This document shows positions 34,730 to 47,919 of a DNA stretch of 64,000 bases, in pieces. The stretch is from Salvator merianae. Lineage: Eukaryota > Chordata > Lepidosauria > Squamata > Teiidae. The stretch covers positions 32,790,468-32,854,467 of the forward strand of contig QVOM02000073.1 in the NCBI GenBank assembly GCA_003586115.2, given 5' to 3'. How positions within the stretch are numbered: the stretch's first letter is position 1; every line of letters starts with the position of its first letter. A program made the translations under genes and the position numbers. The notes beneath the pieces were generated by a model. That model searched no databases and was not told the origin of the DNA. It worked only from the letters and a program-made list of their open reading frames with translations.

Positions 34730-34845
34730 CAGCTATTGTACAGAAGTGGTTTGCCATTGCTTTTTTCAAGGAAGATGCTGTTGACTGAATCTAGGATTTT
34801 TTCTGTGCAAAGCAGATGCTCCACCTTTAAGCTATGGCGCTTTCT
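34730..34845 (-). mobile_element. tRNA-derived SINE, antisense
   Basis: The minus strand reads GCGCCATAGCTTAAAGGTGG and AGCATCTGCTTTGCACAGAA, a decayed tRNA-like head, then AGATTCAGTC (box B-like) and GCAATGGCAAACCACTTCTG. It begins within 15 nt of the LTR end. Confidence 0.65.
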
Positions 34846-34959
34846 TTTTTTTCTCAAAATGCTTTGTAAGTGTTTGAATCCTGAGAACTATCTATTTGGA
34901 TGTATCTCTGATTAGATTTATAGTGTCAAAGCTGTGTGTTGCCTTAATGCATTGTGCCA

Positions 34960-35294
34960 GTCCCCCTTTTTTATATATATATAACATGCATTGTCCTGTC
35001 AGTGAGGCAACCCATGTCACCTCCTTCTCTTCCTCCACGGATAAGTACAGTATTACTTTCATTTAGTGTAAGCATCTCATTGGGGAAAGTACAGAGAAAA
35101 AGAGGAAGGAAGCAGAGGGGTTCTGAGAAGAGTAAAGGCCATTGCTGCTGTTGCAGCAAATAAACTTGTCTCCTGCTGATCTTTTTGACTCCATCTGTGA
35201 ATGTTGCTGGGATTTTATCCTTTCTGCCTTCCATCCCAAAGAACCATTCCTTCTCCTTAATCAGAGTTCCTGCAGCCTGCTGGACTTGTTTGCT
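34960..35294 (+). promoter_or_regulatory. DOCK2: Putative DOCK2 promoter/5' UTR
   Basis: Sequence directly before the DOCK2 ATG. It holds a TATA-like run TTTTTTATATATATATAA (about 34968-34984) and an ETS/PU.1-type GAGGAAG at 35102-35108 in a purine-rich tract, the kind of site expected of a blood-cell gene. It is not CpG-rich. The transcription start is not determined, and these short motifs occur by chance. Confidence 0.35.
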
Positions 35295-35331
35295 ATGATT
35301 CCTTGGCAAAAAAATGATAAGCTTGGCGTGG
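35295..35331 (+). CDS. DOCK2: DOCK2 coding exon 1 (residues 1-12 plus one base)
   Basis: ATG ATT CCT TGG starts a 12-codon segment MIPWQKNDKLGV ending with one extra G before the donor GTATGT at 35332. The human gene starts MAPWRKADKERHGV and splits the next Ala codon; the G here completes Ala with the CA that begins exon 2. Short, so it rests on the MxPW start, phase and donor. Confidence 0.83.
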
Positions 35332-38300
35332 GTATGTATTAAGCAGCATTGCTTTTGGGCGTCTTCCTCTATAGGGGTGGGGAGAAAAAGTGTTGAAATG
35401 CCAGAAGATAAAGCAATTTGGTCAGCAAAAAGAAAAAAAAAACCTTCTGAAAAATAGGGTAAATACCCATGCAGCGTGTCTGGTGTCCTTAGAACACTAT
35501 ATTTCAGTTTTATTGATGAAGACCCATTCTGTATTATTGTAGCACATATAAAAATAAATTGATTTAGCAGAGGCTTCTAAACTTTAAACTACAAAAGAAA
35601 AAGGTAAGCCTTTAGTTTCTGGTCTTTCATGTATAGCATTTCAAATATACACGTTGCCCTCTGGTTAATTCTGTCATATATTCTTGTTTAAATAAGAAAC
35701 AGAAAATAAACATAGATGGTTTGTGAAAAATGTATATGTGCCAAGTACGAGAATACATTATTAGTGCAACAGAGGAAAAGAAAACGGCAGGGGCACAGAC
35801 ATACAGTTATCAGGAGTCAAGCTTCACTCAGGGCAAATAAAATTCAAAGCACCATATTTGTGTGCTATATTCCCATTGTTTAATACATTTGCTATAAAGC
35901 GGCTTCATTTAGTGAATTGTTCATGGAGTCCTGTAGTTAAAGGTCACACTAAACCAACATTTTTTTTTTAGTGTTTGGCGACTTTCATACATCAAGTGAG
36001 CAATGAAAAAAGACAGCTTAAGCTTGAACGGATTTAAGAAAGGCTGCAGCCCAGTGCATGCGAAAAGTCCAATCTCCTACAGCCCCCAGAAGGGTGGGAA
36101 AGGCTGAAAGTTTCAAGAGCCTAAATAGTGTAGAAAATACTCAGCTACATGGACCCAGTAGTACAAGACAGCTTCCTATGGTAGTTCTGCATGTGCATTC
36201 TTAATATGCTTTATGTTGCATGCATTGATTTATATAGCCATTTTGATTTCTGAAAGAAATGGGAGTCGCAAAATGTATTTCTGTGAATATAATTTTTCTG
36301 GTGGGTGATTGCGATGGGACCAGTCGCTGTGGTGCCTAGTGTGATTATTCACCCCTCCTAAAGCTGTAATATGTCAGGACACAATCCAGATTGTCAATTA
36401 AAATCCTCATGAAAGGCCTTAACTTGTCACTTTCCAATAGATCTGTGTGAGCCCCTTTTCGGTTTAGATGCACATAGCAAAATTTTGACTGCAAAGTTAC
36501 TACTGTATTGCAAAACAGATTAATTGAAGATAATGCCCCATTATTAGGTGGGTTTGAGACCAGCACTGAGCTATCCCCTTACTCTTTTTGCCTTTCTTTG
36601 TGGTATTTTTGACACAACTCAGCACAGAAAGATTGTAGGATGAGGTAGGAGGAAATCCTGTGCAAAAAGAGGCCTTTGGCTGTGGTTTACGTATATATTC
36701 AGTCCAGACTGGCCTTTGAGAAACCACATAAAAAGTTCTCTACCTCCACATAGATAGCTATAGGTTCCACATAGGCATGACATTTTGGATGGATGGATGG
36801 ATGGATGCTCATGCTGAAGGGGAGGTTCATGCTGGAAGCTCCCTGCCTGACAAATGATTTGCTTCCCTTTGTATAGTTCCTAAGAAATACATTTCACCAA
36901 AGAGGTTGCTTGATATTGGTGCTTGATGACTGACAAATAGGAAGCCATTCAGATAAAGTAGTGAACAGGTCTGGCCTCTCTACAGTGCCTGGAGCAATGT
37001 GGTAGCTGCCTTTCCTTTGTGGGTGAAGATGGATCTCACTTGCACTTGAGTCGGTGTGCACTTGAGAGTGTTGAGGCCTTATGTGCCTTTGCAATGTTGT
37101 GTGCAAGCATGATGCAGCTCAGCTCACAAAGGTGCCAGTAGTGGCAGTTGTCACATGGCTGACAGTGCAAGTGAGCACCCTACTCAATTTCTGCAGGGCT
37201 CACCTGCACATTACCTGTCTCTAGGTGTCATACATAGGCTGGACCTGTTTTGTGCAGCAACTGTGTAGCTTTTCTACACAGTTCGATCGTGTCACCAGAG
37301 GTTCGGCACAATCCTATGGAAGAGTCATCTTTGACACTGCCATTGTGAGCAGGAAGTCCCACCGTGGAGGTGCTTGTAGATCCCATAAATTGTATCCCCC
37401 AGGTCTGGAACACGCCAGTTCTGATAGGATACATGCAACTGGGGCCTGGGGCCTCCTAGCCAGTATGGGCAAAGAAAAAGCAATCTGCAATTTTCATTTG
37501 AACTGTAAAACAAAGTGGGAGAGATTCAAAGAGAGCTATTGGTGATTGCTTTTGGAACCTTGTTAGCTACTGACTGAGGGCTTTACAGTGATATTGTTCT
37601 GCAGGTATATTAACTGTCTGTCCAAATTAATTTCTGAATAAATTCAAATATTTCTGAAGACACCAAGGTTCCATTCCAAAGGAAACAAACTCAGGGAAGG
37701 CCAATGATCTAAAAACTTCTCATCTCTTTGGTTGATGTGCATAACAAATACGTTGTGGTCAGCCACATAACAGATATAGTTCGTTTATTGAAATGCAGTA
37801 AAACTTTATTATGAAAAGGTGGGGGAAGCATAGTATGTTGAGAAACAAATGCAAGGAACGTAAGCTTTAATAGATAGAAGAACTATCAATGAATCCTGCA
37901 TTGAGCAGAGGGTTGGACTCGATGACCCTAGAGGTCCTTTCCAACTCTGTGATTCTATGATTCCTTCATTTATCAGGTAACATACACCTAGATACTTGAT
38001 AACCATGGATGGCGCTTATCTGACAAGGATGGCGTAAGTCCACAAAACTTTCTTAGGACAAATCTGCACTGCTCAGTATACTGGACCAGCAAGCGTATGT
38101 GGCGCCTCCCTTAGACTGCACCAGCATGTAGAAGGGAGGCTGCTAGTATGCTTGCTGGTTTGGGATACTGACCTGTGCGGAATCACCTTTAGTCCGTAGG
38201 GTGCTAACTGGGCTTTAATAATTAATAGGAGTTTTTGAAGATATTTCCATTCCAGGAATGTTGTAATTCATTTAGAGTTTTCTTTCTCTTTTCTTCCTTT

Positions 38301-39193
38301 TCCAATTTTTAGAATTAAGGTTGTTTTTTCTAATTTCAAAAAGAAACCCTTAAGCTGTAAGTTTCCATTTACTTAACTAGAAAACATCAAGCCAAAACCA
38401 CTTCCTTTGTCGGTTGGATGTCACCATGCTATGACTTTTTTGTAAAAAAAAAAACCTTGATGCTAGCAAGCAATGAACTACTGCTAACGTATTAACACCA
38501 ACTATATTTGAGACTTTTTCTTTTGTTTTCTTATAAGAAATACAGCCAAGGTAGCTGATTACAGAAAAAAAATGTTTGACAACTGATGCTCTAATAATTC
38601 AATTTTTTAACCATACCAATTACTACATTAGTAGTGAAACCCATTTTAATTTTTTGTGGTCTGCTTTCTTCAGCCAGCTCCACTGATCTGACATTCTCAC
38701 ATTTGCTTCTGCTTGCAGATTGCAATATAACTCACTTTATCAGAATTGTACAATAATGCTAGTTCTGTGACAGGGTTAGGAAATTTTGGAAACAAATAGA
38801 AGAGAAACTAAACAGAGTATTAAAGTGAAATGTGCATTGACAGTGGAGCTAGCACTGTTGAAAATAGGCAATAAAGAGCTTTCCAAATTTATAGTATCAA
38901 TCTTGCAAATTATAATAGCACAACAGTGGAAAAATGCTGATAGTTTATCACTGTGACAATGGCATACCAAAACCTGGGAAATATTATTGGATGAGATTAT
39001 AGCAGAAAAAAGAAACAGAATGCAAGGCTTTATCAAAAAGCAGAACTGTCAGTCAATATGGAAACAACTGTTTGAAGCATTGTCAAATATTAAGCCTAGA
39101 TACTTCCCAGAGAAAGCAGCTCTCTTAATGATACAGAAGGGCCTGATAGGATGAAAGCAACTAAAAAAGTTGGAAGAGTATGTAAATTTTGTG

Positions 39194-39269
<76 letters not shown>

Positions 39270-42200
39270 ATATAGTGTTATAATACTGTAATTTAAACTG
39301 TGATCTTACTCTAACATAATGTAAAATTTAAACATTTATCTAAATAAAAAATTGTACAATAAGCAAGCAATGTGCAGAAAAATACGTATTTCCCAGGAAA
39401 TGCATATTTCATATATATATATCTTCCTCAAAACATAAAAAAATGAAAAACACTGAAAAATCTGCATTTTATATTAAGTGCATGTTAAAATGCAACAATT
39501 TAAATGAGGTTATAATGTTAAATTTCTTCTTTTTTATAAGACTGCTAAATATCTGTAACAGTAAAATTGGTACTGCAAAACAAATACATAAACTTAAATA
39601 AATAAAAGAAAATGAATGCAAAAATCCCATTGAACCAGGCAGCGGCTGACCTGAATTGGGACAAAACTGGACTGTTTAGTTCCGGCCAATCCAAGTATTG
39701 TCTTGGCTTTGATTTGGAGTCAGTGAAATACATGGCATTGCACTTGCACCAGGCCATTCAACAACAAAGCCTTCCCAGCAGCCCAGTCTGGCACACGAGA
39801 CTGAGGGTTGTGGCCACCTGCAACATTTAGCATTTTCTTTTTCATAATTACGCAGTAGCACGCATAAACATGTGGGCCAGTTGGGCTTAACCACTTGTCC
39901 ACTGTAACCACTGCTGATATCTCAAATGACCTTAAAGAAGACTGATTTGCTTTTTACTTTAGCAACCTCAAACGTCAGCCCCTGAAAAGATGTCAGAAAG
40001 TGTATGTTGAAAGACTGACCTTTGAAATAGCGAGTTATCACTGAAGATAGACTTATTTGATTGCAGTTTCTTTTGAGAAAGGTTAAATATCTAAAATGAA
40101 CAAATCTTCAGAAATCATCTATGACAAGACCAGATGCTAACAGACAGGATGAAGCAGTGCCCAACAAAAAAAAGACTAAAGGGGTTTATGATTATGAGGC
40201 CATTACCCCTGGACAAGCAGCATGTCATTGACATTTCCAAAAGGCACATCTAAACTGAAAAAGGGCTCACACAGATCTATTGGAAAATGATGTGTAAAGG
40301 TCTTTAATGGGGATTTTAATTGCACAGCCTGGATTGTTTCCCACATTTTACAGCTTTTGGCCTGGTGCATGATCCCAGTGGATGGTTCCATGCAAAATAC
40401 TCACTGTAATAATTCTACTCACAGAAATACTAAGCCTATTTCTGAAAAACTAATGCCCACTGTGCCTCAATCCCAATTTACAGATTTAATGTACTGTGCC
40501 ACAAGAGGGGCTCTCCTGTGTGCTACCCTCTGGATCTCATACTTCCAATGTGTGGTAGGAAGCTTTATTTAAGTTGTAAGACAGTGAGGCTTCTGTTGAG
40601 TTTAGGAACATCTGGAGTTTAAGTGTGACCTGTAGATTCTCCTGGATCTCTCCGGGGCTTTGGATACCATTGACCTTTTCAGAAAGATTATGGAGGTTGG
40701 CAGTCAGAGGCACCATGTTGCAATGGTTCTGCTTCTGTCTCCAAGGCTGAAGTCAGAGAATGATGGTGAGAGATTGTTGCTCAACATGCTCGGATTCACC
40801 TCTGGGGTTCCTTGGGGGTCAGTCTTACTCCCCATGCTCTTTAATATCTATATGAAGCTGCAAGGAGAAGTTATTCAAAGTGAGATATTATCAATATGCA
40901 GATGACACTCAGCTCTATCTGTCTGTGCCATCTGAATCAGGAGAGGTGGTTGAAGTGCTTGACAGGTGCTTGGGGGCAGGTATGAACTGGATGGAGGCTA
41001 ATAAATTTAAACTGAAGCTAGACAAGATGGAAGTGCTGTGTGTTACAGGATCTTAGGTCCATGAAGTAGGGAGGCACCCTGTTCTCAGTATTGCCCTAGA
41101 AGGATCAAGTGCACAATCTGGCAGTGCTCTTGGGCTCTGTGCTAATGCTTGAAGCTCAGGTGAAGGCAGTAATCAAGAGTGCCTAATTCCAACTGCAGCT
41201 GGTTTGCCAGTTCTGTTGTCTCTTTTGGACAGAGACGATCTGGCCGCAAAGATCCATGCTTTGGTAACTTCCAGACTGGATTATTATAACATGGTCTACC
41301 TAAAGCTGCCCTTGAAGATGGTTTAGAAGCTGCAGCTGGTGCAGAATGCAGCAGCAAGACTGCTAACTGGTACTTCTGGTTGGACACATATCACACCTGT
41401 CTTAAAAGAGCTGCATTAGCTGCCAATTCACAACTGAACCCATTTCAAGGTGTTATAAGGCCCTAAACGGCTTTGGCCCCAAATATCTAAAGGAATACCT
41501 TCCATTTTGACCTTCTCATGCCTTGAGATCTGTGGATGAGGCCCTCCTAGTTATACCACCACCTTCAGTATCTAAAATGATGGATATTTAGGTTAGGGCC
41601 TTCTTGGTATCTTCCCCCTGAAGTGTGTCATGTATCTGCACTATATACACTTAGAATACTGGTAAAGGTGCACCTATTTACCCTGGCCTTTAGCTGAAGA
41701 AACACTCCTCCCACGCACACACTTTTAGTTACTGTTATTGTTTTTAGTGGGTTCTTTTAAATTTGTTTTAACTTGCCCTGAGACCTTCTGGTATAGGACT
41801 ACATAAAATTACAAATAAATAATAGTTTCCCTCTGCATTCAGCTAAGTTAATGGGTGATTTAAGGGTACAGTCCTAAGGTTCTTCGTGGCACAAGCTGTG
41901 CTTATGAAGTTTGTTAGTGCCATTTTATCCTAAATCCCATTTGGGCTACAAATGGGATTGATTGATTGATTGATTGATTGTCATTATAAAATAATCTCAC
42001 AGTGGCTTAAAATAAAAACAGTCAGATAAAATAATCATTCCATGAAAATATAATTAAAAATATTGGATATGAAAAGGATTACAAAATCCTGAGTAAAAAG
42101 ATGCCTTTTCAACAGGTACCAAAAACATATAAGTGTAGGCAACTTAAAATATTAGAGAAGTCACAAACAAGATGCTCTGCTAAATAACTTGGTTCCCAGT

Positions 42201-45200
42201 TATTTCGAATGTTGTACATCAGAGTTAAATATCTAAATCTGCTCAGTAGGCATTGATAAACAGTGCAATTGCAGTGCAGGCAGAGGCGGTGCGTTCATCA
42301 AAATGACCAATGCATTTTGCACTGGTTGCAGCTTCTGGAGCCGTTACCAGTGTATTCCTACAAAGACAATATGACTGTTATCCAAAGGTGAAATTTCAGT
42401 GTACGGACAACAGTAGTTGGATATTGTTCCTAACCAGGTAGGAGTGTAGTGGGTATAACAGTTGGAGTGGTAATAGACGCACCCTACCAGGGAGACCACC
42501 ATGGCTCTTAGATGACAATGGGCAGAAAGAGATAACTAAAAAGGACATGAAGATTGCAGAGAGGCTAAATAAATTCTTTGTCTCTGGGGGTTCTGGTAGA
42601 CAGCTCAATGAAGCTGTTGACCTAGGGGTAATTAGGGAATAGAAAATAAGTCGGCAAGTATCATTGTGCCTCTTTATAAATCTGTGGTGAGGGCACATTT
42701 GAAATAATGTGTACAATTCTGGTGATTACACCTCAGAAAAGATATTGTGGGACTGGAAAAAGTGCAGAAAAGGGTAACCAGAATGATCAAGGATCTGGAA
42801 CATCTCCCCAATGAAATCAGACTGCAATGTCTAGGTCTCTTCAACCCTGAAAGATGGCATTAAAGAGATTATCTGATTGGAATATATAAAATCATGCACA
42901 GTATGGAGAAGGTGGATAGAGAAAAATTATTTTCTCTGTTGCTCCACGCTACAACCAGAGGTCACTCTATGAAGCTGATGGGCAGGAGAGTTAGTACTGA
43001 CAAAGGGGAGGAGATTTTTGCCCTTATGCCTGTCCCTTGAACCTCAGATTTGCTACAGGGGTGACCCTTTAACCATGTCTCATCACCCTGACTTTGGCTA
43101 GTTTGCCATCTAGTACATTTGACTTAAAAAGCATTTATATGTTCCAACTGTACCATTTTTTCATCTCATAACTTTCCTAAGCTATTACAGACACTACTTT
43201 GAAAAAAAAAAAATCTGGGCAGGAGAATAAGCTTTGGGCATAGAGGCTTATAACAAAACAGTAAAGGATGAAATTTGATCTCTTTGTTGCTCTCTGTTAC
43301 TTTCTGTTGGTTTTTTAAAAAAATAGATTGGAACTCCATTTATGGAATTCCATTTTTGACCCTTCATTGTGAGTGCTTTTAAATAATGAAAATATATAAT
43401 AAAGGCCACAGGAAACCAATCCTGTTTCTGCAGCTAAGGCTGTCGCTAGAGATGAAGGACAAATCAGTGAATAAGGGTGGCACTGAAGTGGAAACATTCT
43501 TAAATATTTAACACTATTTTCTTAAGTCTTTCATTTAACACTTATAGTGAGTCTTTCATGGAAGAGTCAGTAGTTATGTAAGACCAGATGAAGTGCTTTG
43601 TGAAAACAGCTTGATGATACCCTTCAACCCATCTGTCAGACTAGTGCAGCAAAAAAAAAAAGCTTCTGTTGAAACCATTACTTCTTCATCCCCATTAGTT
43701 CTAATAAAAATGAGAGAAATAACTCCAAAGAAACAACATAAAAATGATACAATGATGTTGGCTCCATGCTGAGTTGGAAGATATTCTCCAAGCCCTGTCC
43801 AGAGTTGTGAAAAAGAAAATAACATAAAAGGAGACAAATTAGGTTTTAATGGCATTTTTCATCTGAAATGGAACAAAATGAAACAGTAAATATCATTACC
43901 ATTTGTGTATCATTTCAAAATGACCACGCGTCTCATACTAAATTATTGCTATGTTGTTTTCATGTTACTGTCCCTTAAAACGGCTTTCTGTAGTTTCCTC
44001 TGCCAATAGTATGGGAAAGAATGCTGGGGTTGGTCTCTGAAAGACTGTGAATGATATTAGGCATTATGACCAAGTGTAGATGCCACTATTTTTTTGAATT
44101 TTGTTTTTATAGGCCGCAGTCCGACATCATAAATTTAATCCGTATCAGAAGAGTACAAGGACTGAATTCATCTTCTGATTGTTCCCACAGTTACATTTTA
44201 ACACGGACTCAATTCGTACTTGCTCATTCTCACACTGATATTACCTGTGCTTGGCACGGAGAAACAGTACCTTTTCTGCCTCCACCCCTCGTCAAATTCT
44301 CCTCCCTGTGCAGTTAGTGATTGGCTGCAGTCCCAACGTTCAAATCTTGACATCACAAGGGCGGGAAACTCAAGCTCCGCTCTCTGTATGTCCCTGCTGC
44401 TACCTCAGAACATGGATTTAAAAGTAGCGCAAAAGCAGGGAGAGGTCCTTGACAAAGGGGAAACGTGGGGAGGGAATGTGGGGGGGAGCTCTATTATCTT
44501 GATAGTGCAGTTCATCGCCAGCAAATGGACTCTGTCTCATCTTCCCCCAAGACATCCGAAGCGGCACATGTCCCCGCTGTGTAGCTGTGTGCTGCCCACA
44601 GCAAAACTCATCTTGAGTGGGTTCTTTGTTGGGGCAAGAGGACTGCAACCCCAAACAGGCGCAGTTTATTTTTTGGTTTAAAGAGCAGACAGAAGTGGAG
44701 GAAGCCTTTAATTTCTTCCTGGCAGTGTCGAATGGGGGATAAAGAAAGAGAAAGGACTGCAGCTTAGCCAAGTAAAAAGGAGGATGGTTTCTTTTCCCCT
44801 GGCAGCGACGGAAGGGGGGATAATGGAGGCAGAGGAAACTACTACGCTTCCTGCCCACCCACAAAGTCCGTCATTGGATGGCACAAAATGGGGATCCCTC
44901 CCTCTGCACGACCCCCAAAAAGTACGGTCCCTCCCAAATAGTCTCCTTCCTTGTTCCCACAACACAAAGTAAAGCGCGCTAGCGATCTGGAATGGCTTGA
45001 GAACTCAGTAAATCCGAATACAAAGTAGTCTGGATTTCGCCAATTTAGTCCAGAAAAACTATGGAACGGCAAGATCATGTCGGGCCAGCGGGAACTGAAG
45101 ACGGCCTGTAAACTGATTAAATACCGTGTCGGAACACGGCCATAGTGTTTTTAACCTGTTTTAACTTTGCTTTCATATTCAATTGTAAACTACTTTGAGA

Positions 45201-47867
45201 TATTTTATAATAGATTAAATAAACAAACAAATAAGGTGCAATATATGGAAGTGGCTGTAGCTTACAAATTAGGTTTGCAGGGTAATTACTATTAGGAACC
45301 CTCTAGACGTGCCTGGAAAGCAGAGGATTGCCTGTTCAATCCCCAGCCTCTGCCCAGAAGCAGGCAAAGGAAAACCACTTCAGAATCTCTGCCAAGAAAA
45401 CTGCATGGAGATGCCCATGCAGTCAACCAAGAGTCAGCTACGACTCAATGATACTCAAGAACAAAGAACTACTAGAATTACTAATGGTACTAGTGCTACT
45501 GGAAACCTTGCTGTCATCCCTCTGAACTGCACGTTGAGCTGCTGCAGTTCAAAGTGCAATTCAGGGAGATGGAGGGGGTCTTCCAATTGGAACTCTACAC
45601 TCCCCGCTGTCCCTCAGTCTCATTCTGCAGGTGGCTGCTGCAAGAAAGGTATCAGCTTGCCTAAGCAGATGCAAACATTTATAGCTTGTTCCACTGAAAA
45701 AGTTCATAGCAAGCCACTTGTACTTTGGAGTCGGAGCTGAGGGGAACGACTCATTAACAACTTATTAGGAATAAGACAGTTTGGTATTTGACTGAGAATA
45801 ACATGAAAATTTGCAATAGCTGAACCTCCAAAGTTAAGAAGAGAAGATACATTCCCATTGCTCTAGAGAAGGTTACACAACATATGTGAAAGGCATGTGG
45901 GCTTTAGAATAATAAACTGCAAAGCCTCAAAATACAGCATCATATGTAAAACACTTTGATTTGTATCTTTGACTGATTTTGCATCTCTATAAAAACAAAA
46001 ATAAAGAGGCATATATTTAATTGCTTAACAAGTGCCACACCTTACTCAAAAAAACACTTCACCATGTCTAATGTGTGCATTCTAAAATACGCTTCATTCA
46101 AAAACAATTGAATTGAATTTCCTAATCACAGGCTAACCTCAGTCACTTCCCCATCCAACAGAATGTAACTTCTCTTTTTGATGGGATTTTACAAAGTAGT
46201 TATTTTTGAGCTCTATCAAAGTGAGTGATTTAGTTTGGTCTTCCCTCCCCCCCCCCCATGGAACTTCATCTAGACCAGGGCAGAATCTGGGCCCCAGCTG
46301 ATGCCCTGGGAGTGGGTGGGCATGTGGTCCATATGGTGCATCATGCTGGAGGTTTAAGGAAGTGCTCCTTGGGTCGCATGCCCTTTGCAAAAAAAAGTGC
46401 CTCGAATTACAGCCAGAGACTAGAACTCAGGTTATTTTCAGCCTTTAGCAGCAATGCCTGTCACCTTGCCAGCCCTTGAACAGAATCTTGCACACATGTC
46501 CCCAAGGATCCAGAGTTGCCCCTCTGGCAAGATTATCTTGGAATAGTTTCTGAGGGCTTAGGTTGTCTTTGTCTAAGGACTGGCCAAATGGGGGTGAATG
46601 TGTTTCCTGCCAGGAATACCCCAAATTCTTTAAAAAGAGGCCATGTGGAGAGTGCTTTACTCTTTGTATATGGCTGTCATCTCAACAATAAAGGGAAATT
46701 AAAATCCCTCCTTTTCTGTTTTATTTTGAATTTTTATTTTAAAAAACACATTCCAAAATAAAACATGATTTCTCTATACAAGACAGAAATAAACAGTATC
46801 AGCCTTCCAGATTTCAAAATTATGCTACTAACATTAGAGGGAGTGGTCTAATCTAGTCTTGGGGCGATCCTGCAGGTATACTAGGAACCTCCCTTATGCA
46901 TCTGGGGTGGTCTAAGGAAAGCCCTGGATGGGATGTCAGACTCCACCAGTGTGTGGAAAGGAGGCTCCCAGCACACTTGCTGGTCTGATATATCAGTCCG
47001 TGCAGAATTGCCCTGAGTTTATACTGCATTATCCTACATTTATTTTTCCCTAGGGACAATTATAAAATCAAAACAAATATCAAAAGATACTGCATTAAAA
47101 TCCCTCCTTTTTTGAGAAGAAGATATAGTTATCATTCTCCTCTTTGCAATGAAGTCACAGAGCAAGTAAGAAGCACAGTCTATGAACCTGTTCACACCTG
47201 CCTGTCTGCATGCCGCTGCCATGTCCTGGAGCACTCACAGCTGCTCCTGGACGTTACTAGTTGTGGACAACTAAAACGTTGTCTACAACATGAGCACGAG
47301 CAGCTAGCGAGCTCCTGGTCAGCAGCATTAGCACCCTTTTCTGGGTGATACACTGAAAGTGGGAGTGGCGGTGTGCCTGTGGCTGTGCAGTTGTGCACCA
47401 TGTCCTGACTGCCATGGCAATGTCCGGCACACACTGGATGCTGCTGTGACTATTGCTATGGTGAACCAGCCTGCCCTGGTAGGACCATCCACACTTCCAG
47501 TGCTGGTGGTCTGGTTCGGGCCTTTACCAGCCCTTGGAATACACATGGCTGCCTCCATGCCTATTCCTTATCTTTGTACCTTCTGTATCTAATTCTGCTA
47601 TATTCCCTCAAAGCAACTCAATCCTATTTTCTGTGGCAGTCAGGTCTTGATACTCCCCTAAAAGAATGACTCTGAGCTATATTCTTTCCCAGGGTTTATT
47701 GCATTATTACTAATATATACATGCTACACCTGTACCATTGTAAAATCTATGGCTGTTTTGATTCTTTTAGTTAATTAGTACGTGTAGACATTCTTCATGT
47801 ATAAGAACTTGGTTTGGTGGGTGCGAAATTAAAACCCCAGAATATTTCAGTGCCTAGGTAGGTAAGG

Positions 47868-47919
<52 letters not shown>

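Larger units (their letters stand above)
35332..38050 (+). other. DOCK2: DOCK2 intron 1, first part
   Basis: Non-coding. Includes (GGAT)n at 36786-36807 and a CR1 tail at 37880-37965. The block 37040-37300 is GC-richer with short open frames on both strands and no recognised domain. Confidence 0.5.

Noticed and set aside
34730..34845. A tRNA gene on the minus strand
   Set aside because: tRNA-like boxes are decayed and followed by SINE tail sequence; no complete cloverleaf.
35153..35163. AATAAA as a poly(A) signal before DOCK2
   Set aside because: It lies in the DOCK2 upstream region with no gene ending there on the + strand.
39193..39275. Replication origin or scaffold attachment site
   Set aside because: A plain TG/TA microsatellite; nothing else supports a function.
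44220..44864. Two long overlapping open frames (153 codons + strand, 148 codons - strand) as genes
   Set aside because: No recognisable domain; both lie in the CpG-rich block, where stops are rare by composition, and they overlap each other antisense.
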